A stretch of 64,000 bases of DNA from Chloroflexota bacterium (GTDB lineage Bacteria > Chloroflexota > Anaerolineae > Aggregatilineales > Phototrophicaceae). Under the pieces are notes generated by a model. It searched no databases. It saw only the letters and a list, made by a program, of their open reading frames with translations, and was not told the DNA's origin. The stretch lies in the NCBI GenBank assembly GCA_011523545.1, contig WTGN01000045.1, positions 41,367-105,366 of the forward strand, in the 5' to 3' direction. A program made the position numbers and the translations under genes. This document shows, one piece after another, positions 1 to 8,779 of this stretch. Each line of letters opens with the position of its first letter. The first letter of the stretch is position 1.

Positions 1-1
1 T

Positions 2-388
2 TTGACCAAGCCCTTCAATCCGCGTGAATTGGTGGCGCGCATCCGAGCGATCCTCCGCCGCGCCGACCGCGGCGAAATGCGCGACGAAGCGCCGCCGCCG
101 ATTAACATCGGCAACCTGCATATTGACGCGCAGCGCCGCCGCGTGGAAGTTGCCGGTCGCGCCGTTGACCTGCGCATGAAAGAATTCGACCTGCTGAAGA
201 CACTGGCGAACAACAAAGGCGTCGTCTACAGTCGGGACCGGCTGCTCGAAGTCGTCTGGGGTTATGATTTCGCTGGCGAGACGCGCACGGTTGATGTTCA
301 TATCGCCCATTTGCGCCACAAGCTGCGCGGCATGGACCCGACAATCGATACCATTTGGGGGGTAGGTTACAAACTTGACGACCGCTAG
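2..388 (+). CDS. Response regulator, OmpR/PhoB-type winged-helix output domain (5' truncated by window edge)
   Basis: Protein ends in a typical trans_reg_C winged helix (VDLRMKEFDLLKTLANNKGVVYSRDRLLEVVWGYDFAGETRTVDVHIAHLRHKL); overlaps a histidine kinase ORF downstream. Confidence 0.93.
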   Translation: MTKPFNPRELVARIRAILRRADRGEMRDEAPPPINIGNLHIDAQRRRVEVAGRAVDLRMKEFDLLKTLANNKGVVYSRDRLLEVVWGYDFAGETRTVDVHIAHLRHKLRGMDPTIDTIWGVGYKLDDR

Positions 389-1901
389 AAGGCCCCGTTT
401 CAGCTTCAACTTGCGCTTGCGGCTGCTGACGTCTTATCTTGTGCTGATGCTCGTGACGCTGGGCGTGATTGCGCTGGCCCTGTTCTTCTTGATCGGCAAC
501 CGCGCCGCGCCACCGCAGCCCACCTTCGAGCGCCTGGCCGCGCTGACGCAAGGCTTGAACTACATTGACGCCATCGACGATCTCGCCAGCGGCGCCAATC
601 AACGCTTTTTGCAGGATCAGGTGCACGAGCTGCTGGCCGTCTTCGCCCGAACGCGGAATGTGCGGACGCTTCATATTCTGCTCACTCAAGACCACGCGGC
701 GGTCATGTACGACAGCGCGCGGCAATATGGTCGCGGCGATCAAATCCGCTTGCAGGGAGACAGTTACCGCAGCAAACAACTGGCGAACGTCCTGTCCCTC
801 GGCAGCCGACAGTTCTTCGGCGGCTTCAATGACCCCGACGGGCGCCAGTGGCTTTATGGCGGCGTCGTCTTTGGCCAGCAGCGCTTCTTTGCCGAGCGCG
901 TGGATCATAATGACCTGTGGCTGTTGGCGGAGCCCCAACCCACTGTGAGCCTGCATGACACGCTGGCGGTATTCAGCAGCGCCCTGGCGCCGCCCTTGAT
1001 TCAAGCCGGAATTGCCGGCTTTGCCTTTGCGATACTCTTGGCGGCGTTGATCAGCCGTCACATCGCTGGGCCGCTGCAAACCGTCGCCGAAGCGGCCACA
1101 GCGGTTGCGCGCGGCGATTATTCGGCACAAGCGCCTGTAAGCGGGCCGCCGGAAGCGCGCGCGCTCGCCACCTCTTTCAATCGGATGACGGCCGAGGTGC
1201 TGGCGGCCAATACCGCTCAACGCGATTTTTTGAGCAATGTCTCGCACGACCTCAAGACGCCGCTCACATCAATTCAAGGCTATGCCCAGGCTATCATAGA
1301 CGGCGCGGCCGAAGACACCGGTCAGGCGGCGCAGATAATCTACGAAGAAGCGGGTTTGCTGAACCGGATGGTGCTCGAGTTGGCGGACCTGGAACGCCTG
1401 CAAGCGGGCAAGCTTTCGATGGCCAGCGACCCCATTGATATGGCGCAGCTCGGTGAGGCGGTGGTGCAGAGCCTGCTGGTTGTGGCGGAGCAGCGGCAAA
1501 TCAAGCTGGAATCGTCGATTGAGCCGGCGCCCGTGGTCACCGGCGATGGCGACCGGCTGGCCCAGGTGCTGATGAATTTGATCAGCAATTCGCTGAAGTA
1601 CACGCCGGCTGGCGGCGAGGTGCGGGTCGCTGTGGAGCGGGCCGGGGCGGGCGTGGCGGTCTCGATAAATGACAGCGGCATCGGCATACCGCGGGAAGAA
1701 TTGTCGCGCGTCTTTGAACGCTTCTACCAGGTAGACAAAGCGCGCGGGCCAGAGCGCGGGACCGGCCTCGGCCTGGCGATCGCGCGGGAGATTGTCGAGG
1801 CGCATGGCGGGCGCATCACGGTGACGAGCCGCGGGCGCGATCGAGGCGCGGAGTTTCGAGTTTGGCTGCCGGCGGATAATACTTTGAACGTAGCAAACTA
1901 A
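375..1901 (+). CDS. Sensor histidine kinase (HAMP, HisKA, HATPase_c)
   Basis: H-box FLSNVSHDLKTPLTSIQGYAQAI, N-box LMNLISNSLKYTP, G-boxes DSGIGIP and GTGLGLAIA; N-terminal TM segment. Confidence 0.95.
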   Translation: MTTARRPRFSFNLRLRLLTSYLVLMLVTLGVIALALFFLIGNRAAPPQPTFERLAALTQGLNYIDAIDDLASGANQRFLQDQVHELLAVFARTRNVRTLHILLTQDHAAVMYDSARQYGRGDQIRLQGDSYRSKQLANVLSLGSRQFFGGFNDPDGRQWLYGGVVFGQQRFFAERVDHNDLWLLAEPQPTVSLHDTLAVFSSALAPPLIQAGIAGFAFAILLAALISRHIAGPLQTVAEAATAVARGDYSAQAPVSGPPEARALATSFNRMTAEVLAANTAQRDFLSNVSHDLKTPLTSIQGYAQAIIDGAAEDTGQAAQIIYEEAGLLNRMVLELADLERLQAGKLSMASDPIDMAQLGEAVVQSLLVVAEQRQIKLESSIEPAPVVTGDGDRLAQVLMNLISNSLKYTPAGGEVRVAVERAGAGVAVSINDSGIGIPREELSRVFERFYQVDKARGPERGTGLGLAIAREIVEAHGGRITVTSRGRDRGAEFRVWLPADNTLNVAN

Positions 1902-1922
1902 GCGTTGAAGGATTTGCGCCTC

Positions 1923-2945
1923 TTAGAATGGGATCTCGTCTCCAGTGTACTTCCCGAGATAGGCTAGGATTCCGTTGATCGTAATTCTCACGGAATAGTT
2001 ACTTGAATTGAGTTTGGACACATTGAGTTCTAGATGTGGTTTGACCAACTCAGAAACTATGTCTTCGTAGTACTTCTCATAAAACGCAGTGAGCCCTGTT
2101 ATGTTATCACTTATATCGACTCTGAGGGAAAACGGACCGTAGGAACGCGACCGAGCTGGAAAATTGAATCCCACGTCGATGTGGTGTAGAGCTAAGTTGA
2201 CTTCCTTTATAAATAGCCATTCGTTGTGAAACAATTTGCGATATTTGCTTACTGCAACCTTGTTCTTCCAACGATTCCAAACCGACGGCGACAGCAGGTT
2301 GTAGAGCGTTTCATATTCGGCCTGTGAACGACAAACAATGTACTCCAAATTGTTGAGTGATACTCTGGTTGGATAAATGGCTTCCGCATGTCTCCGATTC
2401 TTAATCTCATCTTGTCTCTCAAGATTCTCGTGTCCCCAACCACTGTTGTGATAGATGTCGCGAAATGGTAGGTTCGCAAATTCATCGGCTGAATCCAAGA
2501 TTCGGTGATCATACCGCGCCAGACTACCGTCACTGAACCTTGTATCTCTGTGAGTTATGACCTTGATTAGATCGAACAAGAAGTATATTGGCACCGGGCA
2601 ATGCGCGCCTTGATATAGTTCATGCGCTGGCCTGAATCCTTCATTCATATATGAAGTTGGTGTAAGTGGCCTGAAGTAAAACCTAACGAAGTCTGTAAGT
2701 GCGCTTTCAGTGTTGCCGATAATGTGGGAGCTTGCGCTATCTTCTACAATGATGTTCTTTTTCAAGGCTTCGTGTCTCGAATACAGAAAACCCAAATTCA
2801 ACACGTTGACTGCATTCTTGATGTCAGAGAAATGAAAAAGATATTTGGACCACCAGGCTCTCGTTCCGAGCCACGGTTCACGTCTCAATTTGTTGAGGAA
2901 TACATCAAATCTGGCGGAATCGACTTTGAGGGCATCGTTGCTCAT
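1923..2945 (-). CDS. DarT-like (DUF4433-type) ADP-ribosyltransferase, putative toxin, with long C-terminal extension
   Basis: DarT-like motifs: FHFSDIKNAVNVLNLGFLYS, VRFYFRPLTPTSYMNEG, TRFSDGSLARYDHRI, and an RRHAEAIYP segment resembling the catalytic-Glu RRQAE region; adjacent to a DarG-like macrodomain gene. Confidence 0.72.
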   Translation of the reverse strand: MSNDALKVDSARFDVFLNKLRREPWLGTRAWWSKYLFHFSDIKNAVNVLNLGFLYSRHEALKKNIIVEDSASSHIIGNTESALTDFVRFYFRPLTPTSYMNEGFRPAHELYQGAHCPVPIYFLFDLIKVITHRDTRFSDGSLARYDHRILDSADEFANLPFRDIYHNSGWGHENLERQDEIKNRRHAEAIYPTRVSLNNLEYIVCRSQAEYETLYNLLSPSVWNRWKNKVAVSKYRKLFHNEWLFIKEVNLALHHIDVGFNFPARSRSYGPFSLRVDISDNITGLTAFYEKYYEDIVSELVKPHLELNVSKLNSSNYSVRITINGILAYLGKYTGDEIPF

Positions 2946-3853
2946 GCGGATAGTACCACATGTGATTCAGACACTGCTTCACTCGGCTGAACAGAGAGTA
3001 AAAGGCCGATATCCCATCGTTTGGCCTCCGGACTCTGCGTAAGCTGTATTGGCGACACGTACGGAAGCTCGCGCAGGAAACTCGCAACAATCATGTCGTA
3101 TGTGGATTTGTCAAACGCTAGGTCACGGATAGGAAAATATCCAGAGGGTCTGATCTGAGTCCATAAATCTTCAAAGGCGTCTTTGTGAATCTGGAACGAG
3201 CCTGAACCGTATTCAAATTGAAGAGTCTGTCTGAAGAGATCAGTCGTGACGGTAAAGCGATTGCTTTTGTCTAAGGACAGAATCTCAGTTTCTGTCGTGG
3301 CAAGGCTAACAATATCGTCCCAGAATTCGACAAAGGGCAAAAAACGCGGTTCGCTGCGAAGCCACTTCCTCATCTCACTAGTGTTGCGATGCTCTGGTAC
3401 AAACCCCGTACCGGCTCGGTAAAGATGTATGTAGATGTCGATGGGAAGTGGCCGAAGATATTCTTCCATTAGCGGCTGAACTTGTGAATCCCATTCAAGT
3501 TCGCCGTTACCGCAACCTAACATGGGAAACGAAATTGATACAATGCCCTTCGAATCGTATGTATCAACAAACTTTCGTAGTCCAGACCTGATGTATTCTG
3601 TTTTGGATTTGTTGCGCCAGTGTTTCTTGGTGGGAAAATTTAGAATCCACTTGTGCGACGTCTTGTAGATCCATAGCTTACCTACGTCAAACTGCCTGTT
3701 TTCGCAGAATCGCTGGTAAAGTCCGAACATCTCAGGATAGACACGTTTAAAATCATAGGCAATTCCTTTGCCCATAACTCCTACTGTATTCACCGTGTTA
3801 ACTAAAACTTTAGCCGGGCTAGCAAAAAGGTCACCATTGACATATGTGATCAC
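2942..3853 (-). CDS. DarG-like macrodomain protein (putative ADP-ribosylglycohydrolase antitoxin) with C-terminal extra domain
   Basis: Macrodomain motifs VNTVNTVGVMGKGIAYDFKRVYPEMF, NFPTKKHWRNKSKTEYIRSGL, SFPMLGCGNGELEW; ATGA overlap (2942-2945) with the downstream DarT-like gene. Confidence 0.82.
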   Translation of the reverse strand: MITYVNGDLFASPAKVLVNTVNTVGVMGKGIAYDFKRVYPEMFGLYQRFCENRQFDVGKLWIYKTSHKWILNFPTKKHWRNKSKTEYIRSGLRKFVDTYDSKGIVSISFPMLGCGNGELEWDSQVQPLMEEYLRPLPIDIYIHLYRAGTGFVPEHRNTSEMRKWLRSEPRFLPFVEFWDDIVSLATTETEILSLDKSNRFTVTTDLFRQTLQFEYGSGSFQIHKDAFEDLWTQIRPSGYFPIRDLAFDKSTYDMIVASFLRELPYVSPIQLTQSPEAKRWDIGLLLSVQPSEAVSESHVVLSA

Positions 3854-4001
3854 GGTGGCACTGTCCTTCCTATGCTGCCAATCTGGGAGAATATATCAAG
3901 TGCAATTGAGATGCAAAAAGACCACGTCACTTTTACTCGAATTTCAAAAGATAGAACAAATGTACCACTAGTACAAGCGTGCGTCAAGTAACATCGTCAA
4001 A

Positions 4002-5051
4002 TCACTCCAGCACTTTGTGGCTTTCGCTGTCATAAGCCAGGGCGGGCCGCGCCAGCGACACCCAGACCCGGTCGCCGCGGCGAACATACTGATCGACGCC
4101 GGTACGCGCGATCAACTCCGTGTCATCCGCCAGCTCCAGCCCCAGCCGCTGATGATGCCCATGAAACTCGCGCCAGCGCACCACGGCCGGCCTGCCGCCC
4201 TCCTCGAAGCTGACCGCCAGCGCTTCGGGGCGGATCATCAGGTCGACGCGTCCCGTCTTGGGATGGAATAGCTTGACCTCGCCCAGGCGGCTGTCCGCGG
4301 TCATGCCATGGGCTTCAGCCGGCAAGAAGTTGGCGTCGCCGACGAACTTCGCCACGCGGGTGTTGATCGGGCGATTGTAGAGCACATGCGGCGTCGCTAC
4401 TTGAATGAGTCTGCCCTCAAAAATAATCGCGATTTCATCCGATAATGTCAGCGCTTCTTCCTGGTCGTGAGTGACGAAGACGGCGGTGGTGCCCGTTTCG
4501 AGCAAGATATGGCGGACTTCGCTGCGCACCTGGGCGCGCAAACCGGTGTCGAGGTTGGAAAATGGCTCGTCCAGCAGCAGGATATCGGGATTCGGCGCCA
4601 GCGCCCGGGCCAGCGCCACACGCTGCTGCTGCCCGCCTGACAGCTCGTGCGGCATGCGCGCGGCAAGCTCGCTCAAGCCCACCAGCGCGAGCAAGCGCTC
4701 GACCTGCTTGCTCTGCTCCTTGCGCCGCCCGCGCAGACCGAAGGCGATATTGCCCGCGACATCGACATGGGGGAACAGCGCATAATCCTGAAAAACCATG
4801 CCGACTTTGCGCTTTTCCGGCGGGATGAAGTGAGATTCGTCGGCGACAATATGATCGCCGATTTGGATGCGGCCGCTTGTTGGCTTTTCAAAACCGGCGA
4901 GCAGGCGCAAGGTTGTTGTCTTGCCACCGCCGCTAGGGCCGAGCAAGGTGAAAAACTCGCTTGGGCGCACACGCAGCGTGATATCGTTGACGGCTGGCAA
5001 CTGACCGTTGAAGACTTTGCTTAGATGATCGGCTTGTAACGAGTATTCCAT
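4002..5051 (-). CDS. ABC transporter ATP-binding protein, FbpC/PotA-like (Fe3+-type)
   Basis: Walker A GPSGGGKTT, signature LSGGQQQRVALARAL, Walker B DILLLDEPFSNLD; adjacent double-permease and iron-binding protein genes. Confidence 0.93.
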   Translation of the reverse strand: MEYSLQADHLSKVFNGQLPAVNDITLRVRPSEFFTLLGPSGGGKTTTLRLLAGFEKPTSGRIQIGDHIVADESHFIPPEKRKVGMVFQDYALFPHVDVAGNIAFGLRGRRKEQSKQVERLLALVGLSELAARMPHELSGGQQQRVALARALAPNPDILLLDEPFSNLDTGLRAQVRSEVRHILLETGTTAVFVTHDQEEALTLSDEIAIIFEGRLIQVATPHVLYNRPINTRVAKFVGDANFLPAEAHGMTADSRLGEVKLFHPKTGRVDLMIRPEALAVSFEEGGRPAVVRWREFHGHHQRLGLELADDTELIARTGVDQYVRRGDRVWVSLARPALAYDSESHKVLE

Positions 5052-5168
5052 CAGCGAACCGGCGGCTCGTAGGTTTTCTGCCTGGTCAAGAATAGTGCAA
5101 AAGCGAGATGTATAAAGGGAGAAATGATCTGGGGCAATTGAGGCGAGAATGTGTCTGGCTTCGACGCA

Positions 5169-6803
5169 CTAATCGACCGCCTTTTCCCGTCGGAGTATGA
5201 TCGCCAAAGCGAAGGCTGAAACCAAAATCAGCACCAGGCCGGGCAGCGCGATTGACGATAGAAAGGCCTCATCGTAAGCGCTCCAAATGCGCGTGGCGAA
5301 GGTGCGGAAGCCGATGGGGCGGAGGATCAGCGTCGTTGGCAGCTCCTTCATCACATTCAGAAAGACCAGCGCCAGGCCGGCCAGGATGCCGCCGCGGGCC
5401 AATGGCACCGTTATCCGCATGAGGGCGGCCCAGGCGGACAGGCCAAGGCTGCGCGCGGCTTCATCAAAGCGCGGGTTGATTTGCGCCAAGGCGCTTTCGG
5501 TGGCGCCAATGCTGAAGGGCAGGTAGCGGATGGCGTAGCCGATGATGAGCAGGGGCAAGGTTTGATAGAAGCTGAGAAAATGCTGCGAGGCGAACATAAC
5601 CAGCGCCAGGGCGATGACGATCCCGGGGAGGACATTGCCCGCGTAGGCCAGATGTATCAACCAGCGATTGAAACGACCGCCGCCACGCGCGGCCAGCAGC
5701 GCCAGCGGGAATGCGGCAAAGGTGACCGCCAGCGCGGAAACAGCGCTCACACCAACGGTGTTCCTCATGAGCAAGGTCAATGGCGCCTGCACGGGATCGG
5801 TGATGCGGTGGCCGGCCAGCCAGGAGAACAGCACGAGCAGCGGGATGACAACGCCAATGAATACAACGCCGGCGCAAAATATGAGCGCGGGGATTTTCCA
5901 TTTGCCCAAGGGCAGCGTTTCAAGATGACGTGATGCGCCAGTGCCGATGCGATAATGGCGACCGCGCAGTTGCAAACGCGATTGTATGAGCAGCAAGACC
6001 AGCGTTATGCCCACGAGCAGAATGGCCAGCACGGAAGCCTTGTCCATGCGAAAGGACTCGGTCTGGATAAATATCGCCCGGGTGAAGGCGTTGAAATGCA
6101 TAACGGCGACAGCGCCGAAATCGCTTAGACAGTAGAGCGCCGTCATCAGCATACCAGTCGAAAGCGCCGGGCGCATCTGGGGCAGGATGATCTGGCGAAA
6201 GACCCCCCAGCGATTCAAGCCCAGGCTTTGGCCCGCTTCCTCGAGGCTGCGGTCGCAATGCAGCAGCGCCGCGCGAACCGGAAGCACGATGTACGGGAAG
6301 GTGACGACCGTCAGCGTTAACGCCGCGCCCGGGAAGCCTTTGATGCCGGGCAGACGGTCGACGCCGAAGGGCTCAAGCAGGGATTGCAGGATGCCCTTGG
6401 GGCCAAAGGCCTCCGCGTAAGTCACCGCCGTCAAATATGAGGGGATGACCATAGCCGCCAGCCCGAGCACGAGCCAGAAGCGCCGCCCGGGCAGGTCGCT
6501 GCGGCTGGTCAGCCAGGCGAAGGGGATGGCGATCGCCGTCGCGCAGAGGGTGGCCACCGCCGTGAGGCCGATGCTGTTGCCGACGATGCGCAGCGTTCGC
6601 GCGCGCAGCAAATAGTCGACGCCTTCCTGCCCCGCGCTCACAGCGCCAATAATCAGGTAGGCCAGCGGAATCATGACTACCGCGACGACGGCCAGGCTGA
6701 TAATTTGCACCAGTTGCCTGTGGCCGACATGCCAGCGCGACAGCGCGTATTGTTGGTGGCCGTTTATTCTAAATCTTGACGGTATGACATCGCTTAGGTG
6801 CAT
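5169..6803 (-). CDS. ABC transporter permease, FbpB-like, two fused permease domains
   Basis: Two EAA-type loops (EEAGQSLGLNRWGVFRQIILPQMRPAL; DEAARSLGLSAWAALMRITVPLARGGI) and about 12 hydrophobic segments. Confidence 0.92.
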   Translation of the reverse strand: MHLSDVIPSRFRINGHQQYALSRWHVGHRQLVQIISLAVVAVVMIPLAYLIIGAVSAGQEGVDYLLRARTLRIVGNSIGLTAVATLCATAIAIPFAWLTSRSDLPGRRFWLVLGLAAMVIPSYLTAVTYAEAFGPKGILQSLLEPFGVDRLPGIKGFPGAALTLTVVTFPYIVLPVRAALLHCDRSLEEAGQSLGLNRWGVFRQIILPQMRPALSTGMLMTALYCLSDFGAVAVMHFNAFTRAIFIQTESFRMDKASVLAILLVGITLVLLLIQSRLQLRGRHYRIGTGASRHLETLPLGKWKIPALIFCAGVVFIGVVIPLLVLFSWLAGHRITDPVQAPLTLLMRNTVGVSAVSALAVTFAAFPLALLAARGGGRFNRWLIHLAYAGNVLPGIVIALALVMFASQHFLSFYQTLPLLIIGYAIRYLPFSIGATESALAQINPRFDEAARSLGLSAWAALMRITVPLARGGILAGLALVFLNVMKELPTTLILRPIGFRTFATRIWSAYDEAFLSSIALPGLVLILVSAFALAIILRREKAVD

Positions 6804-6869
6804 GATTTGCTTCTGCGGTAATTTCGGGGCGAGGGGATACCCGCCCCGTTTAGGATTGAGATTGGCCCC

Positions 6870-7910
6870 TTAATCGAGCGCGCCGCTCTCCTCGATCAAT
6901 TCCAGCGTGCCCTGCAGATCGGCCAGATCAGACAGGTCGAATTCCGGCGTTTCGATATCAGCGAGCGCCGGCAGATCGACCGACGGCTCGACCGTCGACA
7001 CCAGCGGATACTCGTAGGTGCTCTGGGCAAAGTATTCCTGCGCCGCATCGCTGAGCAGGTAATCCACCAGGGCCAAGGCGTCATAAGGCTGGTCGGTTGT
7101 TTTCAGAATTGCCGCGCCGGCTACATTGATCAGGGACCCAAGGTCGCCGCCCGGGAAGAAATGCAACGTTGCGGTGATATCCGGATCTTCAGCCAGGAAG
7201 CGGAAGAGGTAATAGTGGTTGACCAGGCCGCCGACGACTTCGCCATCGATGGTGGCTTGCACGATTGGCGTGTTCTTGGGATAGGCATTGACGCCGTTTG
7301 CGATCATGCCCGCCAGCCAGCCAGCGGTCGCTTCTTCGCCCAGCAGCACGCGCATGGCGGTGACATTGGCGACGAAGGAGGCGTTGGTAGGCGCCCAGCC
7401 CACCAGGCCGCTCCATTCCTCGCCGGTGAGATCGAGGATCGAGTTCGGCAGCTCCAGCCCTTGTTCTTCCAGCGCTTCCGGATTGTAGACGAAGACGCGC
7501 GCGCGTCCGCTCAAGCCGGCCCATACGCCAGCGGGCGAAACAAAAGCGGCGTTGGCGACGCGGGCGATAGTGGCGTCGGGCAGCTTATGCAGCATGCCAG
7601 CGTCAGCCAAGGCGCCGAGCGCGCCACCATCCTGGGCGATGAAGACATCGGCTGGGCTGTTCTCGCCCTCGGTGAGGATCTGGTTGGCGACGGCGCTCGT
7701 GCCGCCGTAAAGCACTTCGACTTCGATGCCGGTGTCCTCAGTGAACTGCGCCAGGATGGGCCCGACGAGGCTTTCGTTGCGACCGGAGTACACCGTCAGA
7801 ACATCATCGGCCAGCACCGGCGACAACATGAAGCAGGACAGCGCGAAAACCAGGACGAAATAGACATTACGATGCTTAAACATACTGCAGACTCCTTGCG
7901 TTTGGCGCAA
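6870..7910 (-). CDS. Fe(III)-type ABC transporter substrate-binding protein (FbpA-like)
   Basis: Signal peptide then DDVLTVYSGRNESLVGPILAQFTEDTGIEVEVLYGGTSAVANQI, typical FbpA N-terminus; operon context. Confidence 0.9.
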   Translation of the reverse strand: MRQTQGVCSMFKHRNVYFVLVFALSCFMLSPVLADDVLTVYSGRNESLVGPILAQFTEDTGIEVEVLYGGTSAVANQILTEGENSPADVFIAQDGGALGALADAGMLHKLPDATIARVANAAFVSPAGVWAGLSGRARVFVYNPEALEEQGLELPNSILDLTGEEWSGLVGWAPTNASFVANVTAMRVLLGEEATAGWLAGMIANGVNAYPKNTPIVQATIDGEVVGGLVNHYYLFRFLAEDPDITATLHFFPGGDLGSLINVAGAAILKTTDQPYDALALVDYLLSDAAQEYFAQSTYEYPLVSTVEPSVDLPALADIETPEFDLSDLADLQGTLELIEESGALD

Positions 7911-8303
7911 ATCCCGGATAGGATTTGCATAGATACGAGGGTCAATTGGGCTTGAGAACGGATTGCGAGTCGCTTCTCTCCCGGTTGACCTTTTCGTTTT
8001 AGCAGAAGGAGCGCGCGCGCGTCCACGCTTGTGGTAAATTTCACTTTTGTCGAAAAGACACTCGTAAATTGTTCGCGCTTACTCTCTCAGCTTAATCGCC
8101 GGCGGAATGAAAATTGCAGGCGGTTAACTTTGTGGCATAGGCAGTTGCCCGGGCGCCGCGAGAGCCCCCTCGCGCTGGTGTCGACCGCCGGCCCAACGGC
8201 AGGATCGAAACAAGCCGAGTCGGCTGTACCTAGACATTGCGGGCGACAGCCAATAAAGTTAGATTGATAAGACCGGTCTATTCCATAAATTCGGGTGGCG
8301 TTG

Positions 8304-8777
8304 ATGTCAAATTGGTGGGGTTCGCGCAAGAATGTCTCGTCCCGGCTCGTTTGGGAGGTCGAGGCGATGAAGGCGACCTTTGGCAACACCTTCAAGCTGG
8401 TCGTGCCTCCCTTCGGCGGCCTGCTCTACTGGCAGGGCACGATCGAGATCAACATGACCATACTGGATTCTCCCTACCATAGCCTGAAGCTGGTTTATCC
8501 CAAGGAGTACCCCAATCGGCCGGCGGAGGCTTATTGCATCAAGCCGCGCATTTACAGCGAAAAACATCAATATGAGGATGGGCAGCTCTGCCTGTTCAAC
8601 CCCAAAGATGGCGAACAATACGGCTGGAACCCATCCAAGTCTACGGCGGTGACCGTCGGCGGCTGGGCGGTCCAATGGCTGTACGCCTATTACACCTGGC
8701 GGTCCACGGGGAAATGGCCCGGCATTGAAGAGCGCATCAAAGCGAGCACGCCGCTGCCGCGCCGGCGGAGGCGCTAG
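8304..8777 (+). CDS. E2/UBC-fold ubiquitin-conjugating-enzyme-like protein
   Basis: N-terminal helix RLVWEVEAMKATFG, strand region GGLLYWQGTIEINMTI, YPKEYPNRPAEAYC, then EDGQLCLFNP with candidate catalytic Cys (codon 8589-8591) and W/helix region; 2 nt before the JAB gene. Alternative starts GTG 8295 or ATG 8367 (the latter preceded by GGGAGG). Confidence 0.85.
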   Translation: MSNWWGSRKNVSSRLVWEVEAMKATFGNTFKLVVPPFGGLLYWQGTIEINMTILDSPYHSLKLVYPKEYPNRPAEAYCIKPRIYSEKHQYEDGQLCLFNPKDGEQYGWNPSKSTAVTVGGWAVQWLYAYYTWRSTGKWPGIEERIKASTPLPRRRRR

Positions 8778-8779
8778 AG

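Noticed and set aside
102-1247. 381 aa minus-strand ORF
   Set aside because: Antisense to the two-component system genes; no domain motifs
4002-7910. Iron transporter as part of a defence island between the DarTG-like and E2-JAB-E1 loci
   Set aside because: It is a standard FbpABC-type operon with host-like composition; proximity alone does not support a functional link
8031-8267. 78 aa ORF upstream of the E2-like gene considered as a possible ubiquitin-like modifier
   Set aside because: Sequence (Arg/Pro-rich, ends IKLD) has no beta-grasp pattern and no Gly-Gly tail
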